A stretch of DNA of 64,000 nucleotides from a bacterium UBP4_UBA6127 (GTDB lineage Bacteria > UBP4 > UBA4092), in contig DIVR01000007.1 of the NCBI GenBank assembly GCA_002428325.1, positions 1 through 64,000 of the forward strand. The letters are read 5' to 3'. Of the stretch, positions 62,726 through 64,000 are shown one piece after another (position 1 is the first letter of the stretch; every line of letters starts with the position of its first letter). The notes under the pieces were generated by a model. It had not been told where the DNA came from, searched no databases, and was given only the letters and a program-made list of their open reading frames with translations. A program made the position numbers and the translations under genes.

Positions 62726-63781
62726 ATGACAATCCCATTTCCCAGTTATTTTGGTATGAACAGCCTGCCCTTGATATCCGGAGTAGAGAGCCGTTCGATT
62801 TCCCCTGAGAACCCCACCGGAGAGCGAGCTAACGGAGCCAAAGCAATCCCTGATGAGAAAGCCGCCGCCTCCCGAATGGGTAAAGGTTGGAAAATTCGTC
62901 CTTATATTAATATGAAAAAGGGAGAAACAGCAGTCCTGGCTGACATTAAAGGACCTGGACAGATCACTCATATCTGGCTGACTCTCACCGACAAAGTCTA
63001 TCGGAATTTTATCCTTCGGTTCTATTGGGATGGGGAAGAAACTCCTTCTGTGGAATGCCCGGTTGGAGATTTCTTCTGTAACGGACATGGACTTCGTTAT
63101 AACGTCAATTCCATGATGGTTTGCGTGAATCCCACCGGAGGTTTTAATTGTTATTGGCCAATGCCATTCCGTAAATCCTGTAAAATCACCATGGAGTCCC
63201 AGCATTTTGAAGATATCGACGGACTTTATTACCAGATTTCCTACACTCTGGGCCCGGTGGCGGAAGAAGCTGCCTATTTTCATACCCAATTCCGCCGTGC
63301 CATGACTACTCGTGAGAACCCTGATTATACTATCCTCGATGGCATCCAGGGAGAAGGCCATTATGTAGGAACTTTCCTAGCATGGACCCAGATGTCCAAT
63401 GGTTGGTGGGGGGAAGGTGAAATCAAATTCTTTATGGATGGAGATACTGAATATCCCACCATCTGCGGAACCGGTACTGAAGATTATTTTGGGGGAGCCT
63501 GGTGTTTCGGAGAAACCTACTCCACCCCATTTTTGGGATATCCCTTATGGCGAAAAGAACCTGGAGAAGTACCCCGGCATGCCAATTACCGCTGGCATGT
63601 AATGGACCCTATCCGATTCCGGCAGGATTTAAAGGTTACCATTCAAGCTTTAGGCTGGTATCCAGATATGAAGTTTCAACCTCTGACCGATGATATCTCT
63701 TCAGTAGCCTACTGGTACCAGAGAGAGCCTCATGCTTCTTACCCTGCATTACCGGATATGGTAGGTCGTTTCTCAAGATAA
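62726..63781 (+). CDS. GH172 (DUF2961) family protein
   Basis: This 351-aa protein of the DUF2961/GH172 family includes difructose dianhydride I synthase/hydrolase and alpha-D-arabinofuranosidases of the group. Motifs FFCNGHGLRYNVNSMMV, CYWPMPFRKSCKITME and the acidic GTGTEDYFGGAW carry the expected active-site acids. No signal peptide is seen. AAGGAG lies 12 nt before the ATG. It is followed by a strong terminator. The sugar (fructosyl or arabinosyl) is not decidable here. Confidence 0.88.
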   Translation: MTIPFPSYFGMNSLPLISGVESRSISPENPTGERANGAKAIPDEKAAASRMGKGWKIRPYINMKKGETAVLADIKGPGQITHIWLTLTDKVYRNFILRFYWDGEETPSVECPVGDFFCNGHGLRYNVNSMMVCVNPTGGFNCYWPMPFRKSCKITMESQHFEDIDGLYYQISYTLGPVAEEAAYFHTQFRRAMTTRENPDYTILDGIQGEGHYVGTFLAWTQMSNGWWGEGEIKFFMDGDTEYPTICGTGTEDYFGGAWCFGETYSTPFLGYPLWRKEPGEVPRHANYRWHVMDPIRFRQDLKVTIQALGWYPDMKFQPLTDDISSVAYWYQREPHASYPALPDMVGRFSR

Positions 63782-63793
63782 ATAGATTCTTAC

Positions 63794-63828
63794 AAGCCGG
63801 TTCACTGTCTCCAGAGAACCGGCTTTTT
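63794..63828 (+). terminator. Terminator after the GH172 gene
   Basis: A 10-bp perfect stem, AAGCCGGTTC (63794-63803) with its complement (63816-63825), and a T run. Confidence 0.9.
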
Positions 63829-63924
63829 GATTCACTTAACCGTCCCCTCCAAGTCCATAAAACTATGATATTATTAGAACCAGTATCCTTGGCTATTTGA
63901 CTTTATTACTTGACTGGAGAACTT

Positions 63925-64000
63925 ATGAAAAGGAAAATCTTCCTATTTACTTTAGTAAGTATCTTATTCGTTTCGACAGGATGGACTATGACACTTAGCG
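63925..64000 (+). CDS. Start of an exported protein (cut by the window edge)
   Basis: Only the first 25 residues are present: a basic start (MKRKIF) and a hydrophobic run (LFTLVSILFVS) ending near TGWT, a signal peptide. A GGAGA ribosome site precedes the ATG. The family cannot be told. Confidence 0.7.
   Translation, partial: MKRKIFLFTLVSILFVSTGWTMTLS

Noticed and set aside
62429..63361. A 310-codon frame on the minus strand
   Set aside because: It runs antisense to the histidine kinase end and the GH172 gene, both with clear motifs.
1..64000. CRISPR arrays, prophage, insertion sequences, rRNA and tRNA genes
   Set aside because: No spaced short-repeat array, transposase, integrase, phage gene or tRNA-like fold was seen in the window.

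Overview
This window comes from a bacterial chromosome with moderate GC content and compact, mostly co-directional operons. The envelope genes suggest a Gram-negative (diderm) cell: an LPS-core-type glycosyltransferase, an O-antigen ligase, an RlpA lipoprotein and type IV pilus genes. Many glycoside hydrolase families (GH4, GH20, GH28, GH172) together with a D-aminoacylase, an ADP-ribosylglycohydrolase and a URO-D-like methyltransferase fit an uncultured, saccharolytic lineage of the PVC/FCB/Sumerlaeota-Hydrogenedentota kind. That placement is inference only; no rRNA or tRNA gene is visible to anchor it.

Layout. 1-5.9 kb: the fatty-acid/RNase III operon (fabG-acpP-fabF-rnc, minus strand), diverging from der-plsY. 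6.1-14.4 kb: minus-strand housekeeping genes (TPR protein, UlaG-like hydrolase, carA, peroxiredoxin, D-aminoacylase, ADP-ribosylglycohydrolase, yajC, tgt). 14.8-25.4 kb: metallophosphoesterase, diguanylate cyclase, a five-gene type IV pilus/type II secretion operon, a two-domain PPK2 and an OPA-type transporter. 25.6-38.1 kb: GH28 protein, two zinc-ribbon paralogues flanking a kinase-like gene, RlpA, two LPS genes, ComEA, and a salvage operon (mtnP-deoC-hpt-rluD) in which hpt is fused to a Clp N-terminal domain; then a GT39 glycosyltransferase. 38.7-47.5 kb: a tandem array of four secreted GH20 paralogues, each followed by a hairpin terminator; the two downstream copies have gained an N-terminal module of about 340 residues. 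47.9-64 kb: aldo/keto reductase, a degenerate GGDEF protein, lemA-htpX, a URO-D protein, GH4 diverging from an AraC regulator, a transketolase-like enzyme diverging from an XRE-cupin regulator, an Fe-ADH overlapping a hybrid histidine kinase, a GH172 enzyme and the start of another secreted protein.

How it fits together. The accessory genes describe a cell that hydrolyses amino-sugar, galactoside, uronate-like and fructoside/arabinoside-type glycans, partly outside the cytoplasm, with local regulators beside several enzymes. No dedicated sugar importer (ABC, SusCD or PTS) is seen; the only transporter is an OPA-family MFS protein.

The most notable structures are (i) an 18-bp palindrome, TTTTGACAGCTGTCAAAA, present as four exact copies and one near copy, always between genes and often between convergent genes; (ii) the Clp_N-HPRT fusion; (iii) the GH20 array with domain gain and conserved promoters; and (iv) GC-rich hairpin elements in divergent intergenic regions, one of them present twice in opposite orientation.
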